A DNA stretch of 64,000 nt, from assembly GCA_023213315.1 (NCBI GenBank), contig JAKCPI010011712.1, positions 186,001 to 250,000 on the forward strand, in the 5' to 3' direction. The DNA is from Euborellia annulipes. Its lineage: Eukaryota > Arthropoda > Insecta > Dermaptera > Anisolabididae. The translations under genes and the position numbers were made by a program. Below the pieces are notes generated by a model, which worked only from the letters and a program-made list of their open reading frames with translations, searched no databases and was not told the DNA's origin. Positions 1-11,430 of the stretch are shown piece after piece (position 1 is the first letter of the stretch; every line of letters begins with the position of its first letter).

Positions 1-497
1 CTAATGTACCCTACCGCTATGTTGACATAAAAAATCTGGAAAAAAGAACAGAACTTTCAATTACAGGTGGTAAGAGAAAGTGCTGTGCGACCAGTTTTTT
101 TTTTTTTTTTTTCAAATAACTAAAGTACTAGTATGCGAATTTTCACAAAACCACATCTACCACAATATGTTTTGTCTACTGGAAATAATATAGGCATATA
201 TTCAAAATTTGGAAAAAATCGTTAAAGCCGTTTTCGAGAAATATAGACGTAACTTTCCCGTTGAATAGTATAAAATTAAAATCGACGACGCCAAAAATTA
301 TTACGTGAAGCTATAATTAAAATTTCATTGCATCTAAAAAATTCAATTTGTTTTTATTTATGTAACAGAAAATATTTAAGTAGGCCTATCTTTTTTTTTC
401 ATTTAAGAGAGTCCACATTTTTTTGACTAACGTCAAAAAATGCCAATTATTTTACCAACAAATTAGATCGGGTATTCTCTTTTTTTTTTAATTAAGA

Positions 498-762
498 GAA
501 CGCCTAGGAGTTAGGCAACCAGGAATGTAAGGGATGAGAAACGAAAGAGAAGAAGCAAGGAGAGGCTTAGCACCTCCTTCGAATACCCTAGAAAGAGGAA
601 TATGGAAAGGGAATAGAAAGTAAAGCCCCTTTTACTACCTCTGAACTAACAGACAAATAAGAAAACCCCCAGCATGGTCACAAGTGGAAGGGATGGGGGA
701 GGGGTTTCTTTTTCTCTCTTATCCTTCCATTCGTTTACTGGTTGCCTAACTCACAGGCGTTC
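498..762. mobile_element. Palindromic MITE with 25-bp inverted ends
   Basis: The two ends are inverted copies: 498-522 (begins GAACGCCTAGGAGTTAGG) and 738-762 match at about 23 of 25 positions. The interior is purine-rich, non-coding and has a G-rich tract near 690-705. I could not settle a target-site duplication, so the superfamily is open. The size (265 bp), paired ends and lack of coding capacity fit a miniature inverted-repeat element. Confidence 0.7.
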
Positions 763-1139
763 CTATGATTTAAAAAATTAGTTTAACGCTTGCATTATCT
801 TATTCATTATTTTTCGTTGTATTTTTTTCTTATTGACAAAAACGTGAGTTTAACCCTTCATTTGTTAATTTTAAAACTTATTTTTCTCACCCTGGTGGTG
901 GAGAGGGGAGGGGTAAGAAAACTTTTTTCCTTGTATTCGAATTATTTTTGTGCCGATATCCTAAAATTCAAGATGTAAAATTTATAAACATAAGAAAAGG
1001 ACGGGAGAAGTAGGGCAACAGCCGCCACAATTGTTGCTGTTAAGCAAAGCCAAGTGCGGCGAAACCTCGAGTTGGTGACTCAAAGAATCAGCGTGTGGAA
1101 CGTTCCCCGCCATCGGTACGTTGATGTTAAATATATTAT

Positions 1140-1372
1140 CATGGGCGTAGCCAGACATCTTGTTAGGGGGGCAACCATTCGTTAGGACGAGAGGGGGTTT
1201 GCAATTAAAATAAAATTTATTAAATATAATTATAATTAATTATTTTCCTTATATAAACTCATTAAAAAAAATTCCCAATTGGGAAAGTATATATTTGTTT
1301 TTAATAGATAAAAAATTTTCAGGACAAGCCAGGGGGGTATTGGCCCCCCTGCCTCCTCTGGCTACGCCCATG
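1140..1372. mobile_element. hAT-type MITE (CATGGGCGTAGCCAG ends)
   Basis: Terminal inverted repeat CATGGGCGTAGCCAG at 1140-1154 pairs with CTGGCTACGCCCATG at 1358-1372. An exact 8-bp target-site duplication, TATATTAT, lies at 1132-1139 and 1373-1380. Eight-bp duplications are the mark of hAT transposition. The interior is AT-rich and non-coding, with a G run just inside the left end and a C run inside the right end. It would have been mobilised in trans by a hAT transposase not present here. Confidence 0.9.
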
Positions 1373-1750
1373 TATATTATTAATATGCTGAAACCCTGAT
1401 TTATGAATTTTAATCAAAATCTTTAAAGCTAATTTTGAAAAAATTGAAAAAAAAAATGACATCAGTACTTATAGTTATTATTTGAAAAAATCGTTAGAAT
1501 CTTTTTCGAGAAGTGATGTACTTACATATAAGCAAACAAACGTACATTGGTCGTTTAATAGTATAAGATAAGATTAATCCATAAAACCCCCTAAGAACCA
1601 TGGTTAATTATAAACGAAATAGTCCCTTAAAAAAATGCATAACCCTCCCTTCCCCCAGAAACAATTTCCGTTGTGCCCCTGCAATTCAGATACGTACATT
1701 AATATCAATATCAATTATTAAAATAGACTATATAGAATCAATGATAATTA

Positions 1751-2801
1751 GAGGAGAAGGTCCAAATTTCGGCTAGGGTCCAAATTCTGGCTAGTGCTGT
1801 AATCAGTGTAAGGAGATGCTGCAATGTCGCCGCGATAGTATGAAACAACTTCTCAGGGACCGCCCATTGCATGGTTGAAGAAGCTGCGCAATTCAGTGAC
1901 AGTTGTTTGAGTGGTGGTAATTTTTTCGATTTTCGACAATTGAAAACTTGTGCAGGTATGCATTTTTTAATTTACTGAATAGTCTAAAACTTTGAATATA
2001 TTACTCTCCATAAATAGTTGGGTTAAAGATACCCTAAGGTACCATAATCGATATAATTCCAAGCTCTCAACCGACTGTAGAATTTTTTATTAACCTCAAA
2101 CCGACGCCATAGTGAAGGTCTAAATTCGGGCTACTAGGAAAAAAACAAACAAAGGACGTAAAGCCGTAAGGTCTTGACTCATTACTGACACCCCATACAA
2201 AGAGGCACTTGCTCATTATATATACAATGATCTGAATAAATACATCTTGAACAAGGGCGGATACAAGGGGGGTGGGTAAAGGGGTAATTCACCCCCCCCC
2301 CCCCGAAATTTAAAAAAAAATACTTTTTTTTCTAAAAAAAAATGTATTTTTAATGTAAAATTTTAAAAATTAATACTTAAAAATTTGATTTGTATTTATA
2401 TTCTGGAAAACAAGTACAGAATGGGGTTTTAAATTACCGAAATTAAAAAAAATAGTGTGCTGTGCGACCAGTCACACCAGATTACCCCCCTCCCCCCGAG
2501 AAACACCTCTGGATCCGCCCTTGATCTTGAGTTAAATATTTGTACATATTTTATTGTTTTATTCTAGTTTATTTTGGCCTAGCCCAAATTTAGACCACAT
2601 CTCAAAAATTTGTGATTTTGAATATTTTTTTAATTGATTAAAAATAAATAAAATTAAAGGTATTTTAAAGCTTTTTAAATAGTTTATCGAAAGAAAACCT
2701 TTGAATGTACAATTTTATCATGGTTAGAGTTAATAATATTAATTCTAACAAAAGTTATAACACAAAAAGTAAACAGTAGCCGAAATTTGGACCTTCTCCT
2801 C
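1751..2801. mobile_element. 1-kb DNA element with perfect 25-bp TIRs, no ORF
   Basis: Positions 1751-1775 (starts GAGGAGAAGGTCCAAATTTC) are the exact reverse complement of 2777-2801. The flanks read ...TTA and TAC..., compatible with a TA duplication of the Tc1/mariner type, but TA is too common here to prove it. A variant of the end sequence recurs at 1776-1793, and an inner inverted pair occurs near 2111-2134 and 2576-2600, so this may be one element within a relative. No transposase frame is visible. A hAT MITE sits inside at 2252-2523. A lone related end occurs at about 47207-47235. Confidence 0.8.
2252..2523. mobile_element. hAT-type MITE (CAAGGGCGGAT ends), nested
   Basis: Ends CAAGGGCGGAT (2252-2262) and ATCCGCCCTTG (2513-2523) are inverted. 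Flanking 8-mers ATCTTGAA (2244-2251) and ATCTTGAG (2524-2531) match at 7 of 8, as expected for an aged hAT duplication. The interior has a C tract near 2291-2304, a C-rich tract near 2485-2498, and the motif GTGTGCTGTGCGACCAG at about 2456-2472 that is also the hairpin of repeat family A. It is a second copy of the element at 38692-38954, in the opposite orientation, and lies inside the 1751-2801 element. Confidence 0.88.
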
Positions 2802-3435
2802 TACTTAAAAGCTTAAATGTTGAATTTCTAAGGTTTAAAATAACTTCTTTCTCTATGAGAAAATCATTTTTTTCCTTTTCTCTGCTTTGCTACTGAATAT
2901 TTATTAGATATCATCCAATATAAGTATATTTATATATATCATTTTCTCTTGTTATTGGCTGCTTGATATTTAGAATGAGTAAATTTTTTATATTCCTTTT
3001 TTATTTTTGTATTTATATTCTTCTATTTCATATGTTTTATTCAAAATTTTACTGTTCAACAAAAAGCAAAAAACTTTTATATACCACTATAAGCATTTAT
3101 CCAGAAATAAGTGATCAGAATTGAATTTTCACAGTGAAACATCTTTTTAAAATTATGTTTCTTCCCTTTAACGCAATTTTAAAAAAAATGCTAATGTCAT
3201 CGCCTGATGGAAGTATTGTTTTGAATTCCAGGGTGTCAGTGTTTAATTACATTCATAAAAAGTGTGAAAAAAAGTAAAAAAATTATTCTATAAAAAAAAA
3301 ATTAAAAAGTAAATAAGTTAATTGATCCAACTATCAAATTTAACTTCGCCTTATTTAAATAATTATTGTCCCTGAAAAAGAAATTAAGCAGTCCCTGATA
3401 TTAAGAGAGCTGACAATTGACGCACGTACAGTACA

Positions 3436-3587
3436 TGTACAGTCAATGCCACAAGTGCCTGATATGGTCGAGGATGGAGCCTTGCGCTTAGGCAGCCAAA
3501 CCAATATAATAATGCTAAGCATTTTGATTGCCTAAGCTCAAGGCTCCACTCTTGACCATATCAGGTACTTGTAGCGCCGACTGTACA
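3436..3587. mobile_element. Hairpin (foldback) element
   Basis: A 152-bp imperfect palindrome: the left arm 3436-3498 (TGTACAGTC..., then CCTGATATGGTC and GGAGCCTTGCGCTTAGGC) is inverted at 3527-3587 (GCCTAAGCTCAAGGCTCC, GACCATATCAGG, GACTGTACA). The short open frame on the minus strand here is only a product of the palindrome. The structure suits a small non-autonomous foldback element; no target duplication was identified. Confidence 0.75.
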
Positions 3588-6500
3588 TAAGCTGTCTGAG
3601 TATCGTAAATGGTTAAGGTTTCTAAAACAGGAATAATGCTATTTCCCATCTTGTACCGCCTTCCGGCATGTTTGATTAGAGAATAAAAAAAAGTTACAGA
3701 AATCATAATTATAAAGTTTCAATAAAATAATTTAAAAAGTTCAAATTAGAGAAACCAGAGTCTTTTGATGTTTCATTTTCATCGCACATAAATTCTTTAA
3801 ATTATTTTCTTTATAAAACTTTGAAATTACTAGAATTAAATACCTAAAAAAGAATTGCAGATTCAATTATTATTGATTTAGATCAATTTAATTACTATAA
3901 TTTTTGATTATTATTCAATAAAAATTAATAGGATTAAGCTAAGAAGGATCTTGATATAAAAAAACTAAATCTTAATAAAATATTCATTAAATTTTGATGA
4001 GGCGATAAAAAAATCTAAAAAAAAAATTGATATTAAGAAATTTGTTTTATGGTCGTGGAGCGGTCGAGTGCAAGTCACTTATAAAATTTTTCATATCATC
4101 ACTCTTGTTTTGTCTTTTAAGTTCTTTAATTTTGTAACTAATTCTTGATTTATTTAATGTTTAAGTTCTAAGAGCTGGCCAAATGGAGAATTGTCTGAGG
4201 CCATTTAATTATATAAAAAAAAGAAGAAATTTGTCAGTGTTTGGTTACATAAAGGTAGGCCTACCAAATCACCAAACAGATTTTTTATTAAAAGCTCCAG
4301 TGATTTGATTTTTGAGTTCTAAATTTCCTCTTTTGGTTGGCGAAATCCGAACTAAGTTATCAACACCATGGTATTTTAACAATTCTAACTCTAACTCAAA
4401 CAGATTTTGAATTATTAAATTAATTAAAAATAAGCAAATGGCTAATATTTGTTTGTCCCAAAACAAAGTTAGAAACCTGTCCAATCCAATTTTAATTAAT
4501 TCAATTTTTTCATTAAGGAAATAATTTTTTTTTATAAAATCGATGTCAGCAGATGATAAATTGATATATCATATTTAGAGAAAAATATGCTAAAGAAGAA
4601 GTCGGAAAATTGATTTAAATATTTAAAAGAGATCGGTTCAATTAATAACCTTTTTCATTAAATCAGCAATTTTACTTTTTTTATTGATATTATAATATAA
4701 AAAAAGCAAAAAATTTATCTGTATTAGCTTCTAGCACTAAGTTTCTAAACTAAGTGGAGATGAGATCTTCCTTTAGTATGGTATTGTTAAAGGATAAGAA
4801 GGATTAAAAAGGTCCTTATGGGATAAGAAGGCTTAAAAGGATTTATATACTAATAGGTCCTGTAATAAAAAAAAGAGATCGATCAATCATCGAAGTAAGT
4901 TTGAAAACTTAAGTTCTTCCGCCCCTCCCCCCTAAAAATTATTTTCTTTATTTTTAATTCAAATTTAAAAATATTTAAGATGACGGGGTATAAAAACGTG
5001 AAAAACAATATTAACTAAATTTAAAAGACTAGATCCCTCACACCTTTCTAAAAATTTTGATATGAGGCCTAAAAATGAAAAATTATATAGACAATTTTTA
5101 TCTTTTGGAAACTCACAAGAAATCGAATGGACGGAATCAAGAAAAAACTCAAGATAAGATAGGTTTGCACCTCAGAAAAAGCAATGTAATGTTCTAAAAA
5201 AGCAACCAACTCGATGTATTGTTGGATTGCATACAAAATGTTTTATAAAATTTCACAATAAAAGTTAGTTTTAATGTACGTATTTACTCCTTTTACAAAT
5301 GTGTTTTTAATAATTTTGTAATGTGTTAAACAATAAAACGTATAAAAATTAAATTGTGTGTTTTTGACCCCTTATAAGCTCGTGCGAAAAATCCCCCTAA
5401 ATAATTTATCTCAAGACAAATTTTTTTTATTCTTTAAAGCTTAATTAATGAATAAAGATAATAAATAAAAATTGAAATTTTTACCCGTGGTAGAATTAAA
5501 AAAAAAAATTCTGCTTATTTGGGTTAATAGAGAGAGCTCCTACTTCAAAAATTCAAAAAAATAAGATCAAGAAGTAAAGTTTTCACAAAATAGACAGGGT
5601 ATACATTAAAAGAGTAGAAATCAAATCCTCGGGCTCGACCTTTTTCCAAATACTGTAGGGGCAGTCCCGACCAGTCGCCACCAGTCGCTCGCTTTTTCGA
5701 AATTCTGATTATCTAAATTTTCTATATTCTTCGACAGTGTCTTTACTAAACTCGTAAAGTATCTTAAAGTTTTTATATCAAATCAGCAATGAAACAGTTC
5801 GATTTTTGTTTATTCCAAACAATCAATTTTATTTTTTCAAAATCGGTTGGAAATCTCAGACTGTCCGAAATCAAGCGAAGTGAAGGTGCTGGGAATATTT
5901 ATATTTCCTCTTTCAATTTGCAACTGTAATCGTTAAAATAAAACATTTCAAACTTATTAAGCAAGAATGAATGACAGTTGAGAAGATTATTCTCTCACTC
6001 GCATGAAATTAATATCAAACTCTGATGATTTTTCTCTAAATGACATAAACATTATAAGGAATAAATGTAAATTTACAATAAAATTTACTTAATTCACTAA
6101 TAAAATTTAGTGTGACTGTTGGTTACTGTGAAGAATCATCTTTTTAAATAAAACATACATCGACAAAGGTGTCGAAATTGTCGAAGAAGAGCGAAACGTC
6201 GCTTGGCTGCTCCTTTGCCAAGTGACTTGACAGCCATTATCGTTTCGAGTTCCGGCTCCTAAAGAACATCAACTCTTCGCAATGCGAATCTTCTTTTCTT
6301 TATTCACGACTCCCCTTTTGTCCCTCGGTATTCGCAGAGACTCACGTTTTCTCGTCTCGATTCTATAGTGTCGATTCCTTCACCTCTGCTCCAAGTTTTC
6401 TCAATGACTTTGTACAAAATTCCTAAAGGCAATTTTTATATTCTTTGTAAATAAGTGTTTTTTTTTCCGACTTCAGAAAATGAAAGCTTTGTAATCAAAT

Positions 6501-7457
6501 TAACTATATTCGATATTATTATCCCCTGACGGCGAATTTACACTTTGCCAAAGTAAATTCAGAAATCAATTTTCCAGACAATTTTATTTAAATAATAATT
6601 TATTAGCTATGTTAAGTATTATTTATAAAATATTATAATATTCAAAAGATTAAAATTCTTTTTAATATTATTAATTATTCACATTTAAGTAATTCTTGAA
6701 AAATTATTTATAAAACTTTTGTTATCGGCATCTTTTCCCAATCTGGTACACTGACCTGTATCGGTCAGGAGATAAAAATTCTGGTCCTCCGAAAATAAGT
6801 AAGAAATTTGAAATTCTTCACAAGTTGTTTATCTTTTTACTTCTATGATTCAATAATTTTTAATTAATCATTTTTTTTAATGATATTTCAGTTTCAGATT
6901 TATATTTTATTTTATAAACTGTTTTAGCAAAGTTAATTTAGGTTGATCAGAATAATTTAACTATGCCAATGAATTAAAATACGTTACATGTCCCTAGACC
7001 ATGTCATGTAGCGAATCCAGATAATGTCAACTAAAATTTTAGAAATCTTTAGAGAAGTGAGTTAATTTTGAAATTTAAATAAATTATTTGACGAGAGAAA
7101 AAGACTTGATAATTTATAATATAGGCTAATATTTTATTTACTGATTACTTAATTTTTAATCTTTTAGTAAAAAATAAAATAAAAAAAAAAACTGGAACAG
7201 CAGAGTTTTTTGATCAAATGTACAACTTGCAAAGACTTTTGTTTATCAATCTAGATATTTTTTAATCTTTTTATAATTAGGCCTATTTATTTATCAATTT
7301 TACACAATCAAGTAAAAAATAAAGCTCTTATTTATATTATATTCTTTTTTAAATAGGTAATATGAAAATGCAATAAAAGCACGTAGAAAGTATGCTAAAT
7401 TTATTTAATTTATTTTTTACAAATAAAAGTTTTATTAGAAATAGAATTTATATTTAC
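3588..7457. other. AT-rich non-coding stretch
   Basis: I see no supportable gene. The sequence is AT-rich with homopolymer runs and a loose tandem of GGATAAGAAGG-like units near 4790-4860. A more complex, less AT-rich patch at about 6160-6420 has stops on both strands and no splice-bounded frame; it could be a conserved regulatory block of the surrounding intron, which cannot be judged from one genome. It directly follows, in minus-strand transcription order, the DIP-like exon and so is probably intron. Confidence 0.5.
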
Positions 7458-7555
7458 CTTAAAGGTGGACAAATCTTCTACAACGCATGTGAGAATAGCT
7501 TCTCTGCCTACTGGAATCGTTACATTGTTGATGGGTATACCAAATTTTGGCACAT
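7458..7555 (-). CDS. Internal exon of a DIP/lachesin-type Ig-domain cell-surface protein
   Basis: On the minus strand a long T tract and TTCAG acceptor precede a 98-bp exon that ends AAG|GTAAAT, a good donor. It enters with two bases of a split codon (xAT, Asp if the previous exon ends in G) and encodes 32 residues beginning VPKFGIPINNVTIPVG and ending LTCVVEDLSTFK. This is the start of an Ig V-set domain: the NVT(I/V)PVGR lead-in and the first disulfide Cys in TCVV match Dpr-interacting proteins and related lachesin/IgLON-like neuronal adhesion molecules, where the next exon normally starts VAW. These are GPI-anchored or secreted synaptic-specificity proteins that bind Dpr receptors. Signal peptide, second Cys (YxCQV) and later Ig domains are not in the window, so the flanking introns exceed 7.4 kb on the 3' side. 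The family call is firm; which DIP paralogue is unknown. Confidence 0.82.
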
Positions 7556-7769
7556 CTGAAAAAAAAAAAATATTTAAGTTTTATTTAGAAAAATCTTTTT
7601 AATAAATTTCTAAATTTAATCTAAAGTAGCTATTGGTAAAATGATTGGCAATAATTTGAAAATAATTTACTAAATGTTTGATGAAAACAACTGGAAGCTG
7701 ACAAACAACCTATTTGTATTTGGTCCAAATATACTCTCACAGAAAAACACAACTAGTCATCTACAAAAT

Positions 7770-8205
7770 GTTTGATAAAGCTTTTCTGATTCGTATTAAT
7801 ATTATTATTATAGGAGTTTTTAATTATAGACAACATTTGCATTAATTATTTATTAAAAATATAAACAAAAAAAAAAAACAAAATAAAATTCCAAAAACTT
7901 ATTGTAACATCAGGCTTTTTATGTAAACACTTGCTTTCATGATTGTGTCTAACTTCATGGGAATAATTGTAGATTGCGCTGAAGTATGTGTCTAACTTCA
8001 TAGAAATGACTGTAGATGGCACTGGCGTCATTGTAGATAAAATGCGGGTAAAGGTTCTTTAGAGGTTAGTTCATTTGAGTCGGAGCATTGTACTTGAAAA
8101 CAACTGCAGAATAAGCAGTCGAAACGTTGTACAGTATTTATATATTTTTAATAAAAAATTAATAACAAAATGTGGTCTATAATTAAAAACTCCGATAATA
8201 ATAAT
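7770..8205. mobile_element. Family C foldback element (TTTAATTATAGACCACA ends)
   Basis: The left end at about 7815-7842 (GGAGTTTTTAATTATAGAC) is inverted at about 8168-8191 (GTCTATAATTAAAAACTCC). The right arm carries CTGCAGAATAAGCAGTC followed by GAAACGTTGTACAGTATTT at about 8104-8140, the same core seen in other copies at 12350-12556, 15235-15640, 15717-15810, 27905-28140 and 38003-38304. The interior contains a gene-like but unsupported minus frame. It lies upstream of the DIP-like exon, within its probable intron. Confidence 0.7.
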
Positions 8206-10069
8206 AGCTACAAAATGCTACAAACACAATCAATTTATTTGCTTATGAAAATATAAAAAAATTTTGTACAGTGCCTGCTCAAGCAGTTGCCCGAATTAAG
8301 GAAACTTATGGCTGAGAAAATTTTGAGTGAGTTTGTTAATCATAATTAGTATGAAAACGAGTGGAAATTTTGCTAATTTCGTGACGAATAAATACAAAGA
8401 AAAAGAAAGTTCTTTAACTCTAAGATGGAGTGATGAGTGGCAACAAAGAAAATTAAAAAAAAAAAGTTATTTTTATATTTCCGAAACTATACATTAAATT
8501 TTTGTTTAGCTCAGTGAGTCACTCAATAAAATTAGATTCGACAAAGTGATATAATCAATCTCCGTAGAGTGAAACATATATCCCTATTCAGTCCCTCTAT
8601 AAAATAGGGGAAAAAAACATATATTAATAACCGTTGACGAATTCGATTTGTGTGTTAGCCAAGATGGATTACTTCTTAAAGAAATAAAAAAAAAATTATG
8701 TCAAATAAAATATGCTGTTCGTTAATTTATATATATTTTTTATTTAGATTTTATTTAAAACTACACTAGAATATTTTTTTTTTTTTTTTAATTTTTATTT
8801 GATAGTCCGATTAATTAAAATTTGAAATAAGAGAAATGCAGCAGGTTCCTCCCTCCCCGCTGGTATAGAGATTTGTCACTTTTTGATGACAACACAAATT
8901 ATTTCCACTCCAGAGCAGTGGCTCAGAAAATCGCGACTAAGCCCCCACTGTCTCTTTAACTCAGGTCAGGCTACTGACAAAAGAAAGCTGGGGTTAGGGT
9001 GACGGGTGAAAGAAAACTCGCTCCATCTCAGATTATCGTAAAGTGACGTCATATAGTTGTTTAGGAAGGAAATTATTTTCACTTCTACGTTATCATTTAG
9101 TTGTGTTTTTTCTCCACACTCCAATTAAGTATTCATTAATTTAATACTTATTTTTTAGAATGATTTTCTTAATTAATTTTTTACAAAACTAATTTCTTCT
9201 TTTTCTATCATTTTATCTTATTATTTGAAATCACCTGCTAAGCAATTACTCTCTATAATTTATAATTAATGTGGCTTTATAAGCAATATACTTCAACACA
9301 ACATCAAATTTTATTACGCAATTTTAATCATTTTTATTTGTTCCAAGTTAACACCTTGTAGAAAACAACATTTAGAATTAATTAATAACTTTGAAGTTGC
9401 TTGTTTTAAAAACCTAACCTCTTGAATATTGTTTATAATAATAAGGAATAAAAAAAAAAACTTAATTTAATAATACATATTAAATACAAGTTGTTGGATT
9501 CGTAGTTTCTAATGAGAAGAAATGTTAATTTAAATTCGCGTTTTAAAAGGGTGAGGTTGTATCACTGATTAGAAATTGCAAAATGATGCAAAAAAGAAAA
9601 AAACACAAAAGAAAAATTCAATCAATAATGTGGTTTAGAAATATTTGCATCAATGCCGTGACGTCAGAGGCTGTGTAATTGCAAAAAGGCTTTTGTTTTT
9701 GGCTGCTCTCGCTCCTTTTACTATTCTAATATTTGCATAAGTTCCTTGGGCCTTTCTTGACAAAACATCACATGTATCCTAGAAAGAGAGTGAAATAAAT
9801 CTCACATTGTTAAATGAAAGACTGGAAAAATATGAAGAGAAAAAGAAATGCCTAAGCTCAGGTAGCTTGGGGTAAGACGCGTGAATTCATGAGAGCCATA
9901 TAATCACTCATTTTGTTTAATAGGTAATTAGATGAACATTTCTTAATTAGCAGTTATCTTGGTGCTGTCTTACATCATCATAATTTAATTTAAATAATTA
10001 ATATTTAGTAGATTTTATTTAGTAAAAGGGTAATAAAGGAATATTATATTTCTTTCTCTTTAATTCAAG
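8206..10069. other. Non-coding stretch between the two exon candidates
   Basis: AT-rich with no recognisable exon. Around 8860-9050 the composition is more balanced and contains TGACGTCA-like sequence near 9044-9051 (GTGACGTCAT), a CRE-type site; another TGACGTCAGAGG occurs near 9658. These could be regulatory but are short enough to arise by chance. Confidence 0.4.
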
Positions 10070-10302
10070 GAAGCCTGGATCGTGAATTGATTAAGACACA
10101 CCTACCGTATGCCGTCAGGTCTTATGTGATTCAAATGGCAAATTTGAATGGAATTGATAGATTACGTGATCGGATGAAATGCAATCCCGGAGTGTGTCTG
10201 CTTGGTGATAAGAGACCCGAGTACAAAACCAACAAATATCATCTCAATTCACTCGAAATGCACCAAAAAACAGAAGAGGTCAGAAAAAGAGATTCACAAT
10301 AA
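10070..10302 (+). CDS. Probable last coding exon of an unidentified gene
   Basis: A pyrimidine-rich tract and AATTCAAG acceptor precede an open frame that starts with the last two bases of a split codon and runs 77 codons to TAA at 10300-10302. Its residues include SLDRELIKTHLPYAVRSYVI, then DRLRDRMKCNPGVCLLGDKR and a basic, polar C-terminus ending VRKRDSQ. Base composition is clearly more balanced than its surroundings and there is no ATG at the exon start, which fits a terminal exon rather than a whole gene. An AATAAA follows 117 bp after the stop. There is no membrane segment; two Cys lie close together (CNPGVC). I do not recognise the family. It lies on the strand opposite the DIP-like exon, so it would be a neighbouring or nested gene whose other exons are not identified. 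It could also be an unspliced relic. Confidence 0.5.
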
Positions 10303-10418
10303 TATCATAATTAATATTTAATGAGTGTGCTTAAGACCGGACGACCGAAGTAAAAACTGGGGATTGTATTCATTTTAAGATTATTTATTGTATATTTACT
10401 TTTTACAGTTAGTTATTA

Positions 10419-10424
10419 AATAAA
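10419..10424 (+). terminator. AATAAA polyadenylation signal for the 10070-10302 exon
   Basis: A canonical AATAAA follows the TAA stop by 117 bp and is followed by a T/G-rich stretch (TCTTTGTTAAATACTGTG), as at a genuine cleavage site. Because the region is AT-rich, the hexamer alone is weak; its position after a plausible terminal exon gives it weight. Confidence 0.45.
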
Positions 10425-10981
10425 TCTTTGTTAAATACTGTGATTATAACTTGATTGTTTATTTAATTGTTTCTATTTATTTATTATTTGTTTACTTTAG
10501 TTTGGCATGACCTGCTAATGAGATAAAGATGAGCCTCATGTTGATCCATGGAATTGATTGGTTTGAATAATTTGTATCCTTAACATTAGTTTTGGTCATA
10601 ATTCTTTTTAAAATTTCATTGCGTAAAACTCGGTCCTGAGGCGCCAATAACAAGCTGTCTAACTTAAGAGTATAATATCAATAAAAAAACAAAACATTCA
10701 CTGATAAGACTAAACACACCAGAGTCAGAGCAGGGCACACCAGCAAGGCCCCCTCAGCTGTCTGTCTCGGGTAAACTCTTGGGAACAGAGCCTGAGTCAT
10801 ATTTACTCCCCAGAAAAATCTGTACGCATTGTGCCCAAAAAAGTTTTCGTTTTAAAAATATTTTTTATTTTTATACACCAGTCACAATTTGCAAACACCT
10901 CTTCTCTTTGACACTTGATTTGTAGTCCTTCACAGCACCAACAATTGGGCAAAGGTCTGGGCTAGTGGTACATGTACACTT

Positions 10982-11154
10982 CCCACACAGCACAAAATAT
11001 TGCAGCAATGTTGCAGAAACATTGCGAATCTTGGCAACATTGCAGCGGCAATATTCCAAACTAGCAATATTGCTGTTTGAGCTGCAATATTGCATCAATG
11101 TTGCCGCAATATTGTCAACATTGAGCAAGATTGCAATATTCCGTGCTGTGTGGG
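10982..11154. mobile_element. Palindromic element built of ATTGC/GCAAT units
   Basis: Ends CCCACACAGCAC (10982-10993) and GTGCTGTGTGGG (11143-11154) are inverted. Between them nearly every 10-20 bases carry AATATTGC, GCAATATTG or AACATTGC, so the whole 173 bp can fold on itself. The overlapping open frames on both strands are by-products of this low-complexity palindrome and are not genes. No target duplication was settled. It resembles small non-autonomous DNA elements with self-complementary interiors. Confidence 0.7.
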
Positions 11155-11344
11155 TTTGTTTCTGAGCCTTGTATGCCATTAGAGTGCTCTGACAGTAGCA
11201 AACAAACAAACTTCCTATTGGTGTTTTGTTTGTTTCCAAAGTTTAAAATAGAAATATCTCAGGACTATATATTTGTGGGTTGGCACTATCTGCGCCCGAC
11301 CCCTTCAATTAACTTATGACTTTAGGTTAAAAACAATCCTGGAA

Positions 11345-11430
11345 TAAAATGCGTGGAAGAAGGGGCGATCTAAGCTCGGGCAACTCGTGATCGTCATCCA
11401 CGTACTCACAAAATGTGACCCCATGAGTGA
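11345..11430 (-). repeat. Family D interspersed repeat, minus copy
   Basis: Read on the minus strand this contains GATGACGATCACGAGTTGCC followed by CGAGCTTAGATCGCC, which matches 48030-48060 (plus strand) and the reverse complement of 53785-53825. Three dispersed copies in 64 kb indicate a repeat, perhaps SINE-derived, although I see no clear Pol III promoter boxes in this copy. Confidence 0.5.

Noticed and set aside
10871..11239. 122-residue minus-strand and 66-residue plus-strand open frames
   Set aside because: Both cross the ATTGC palindrome, where low complexity keeps several frames open at once.
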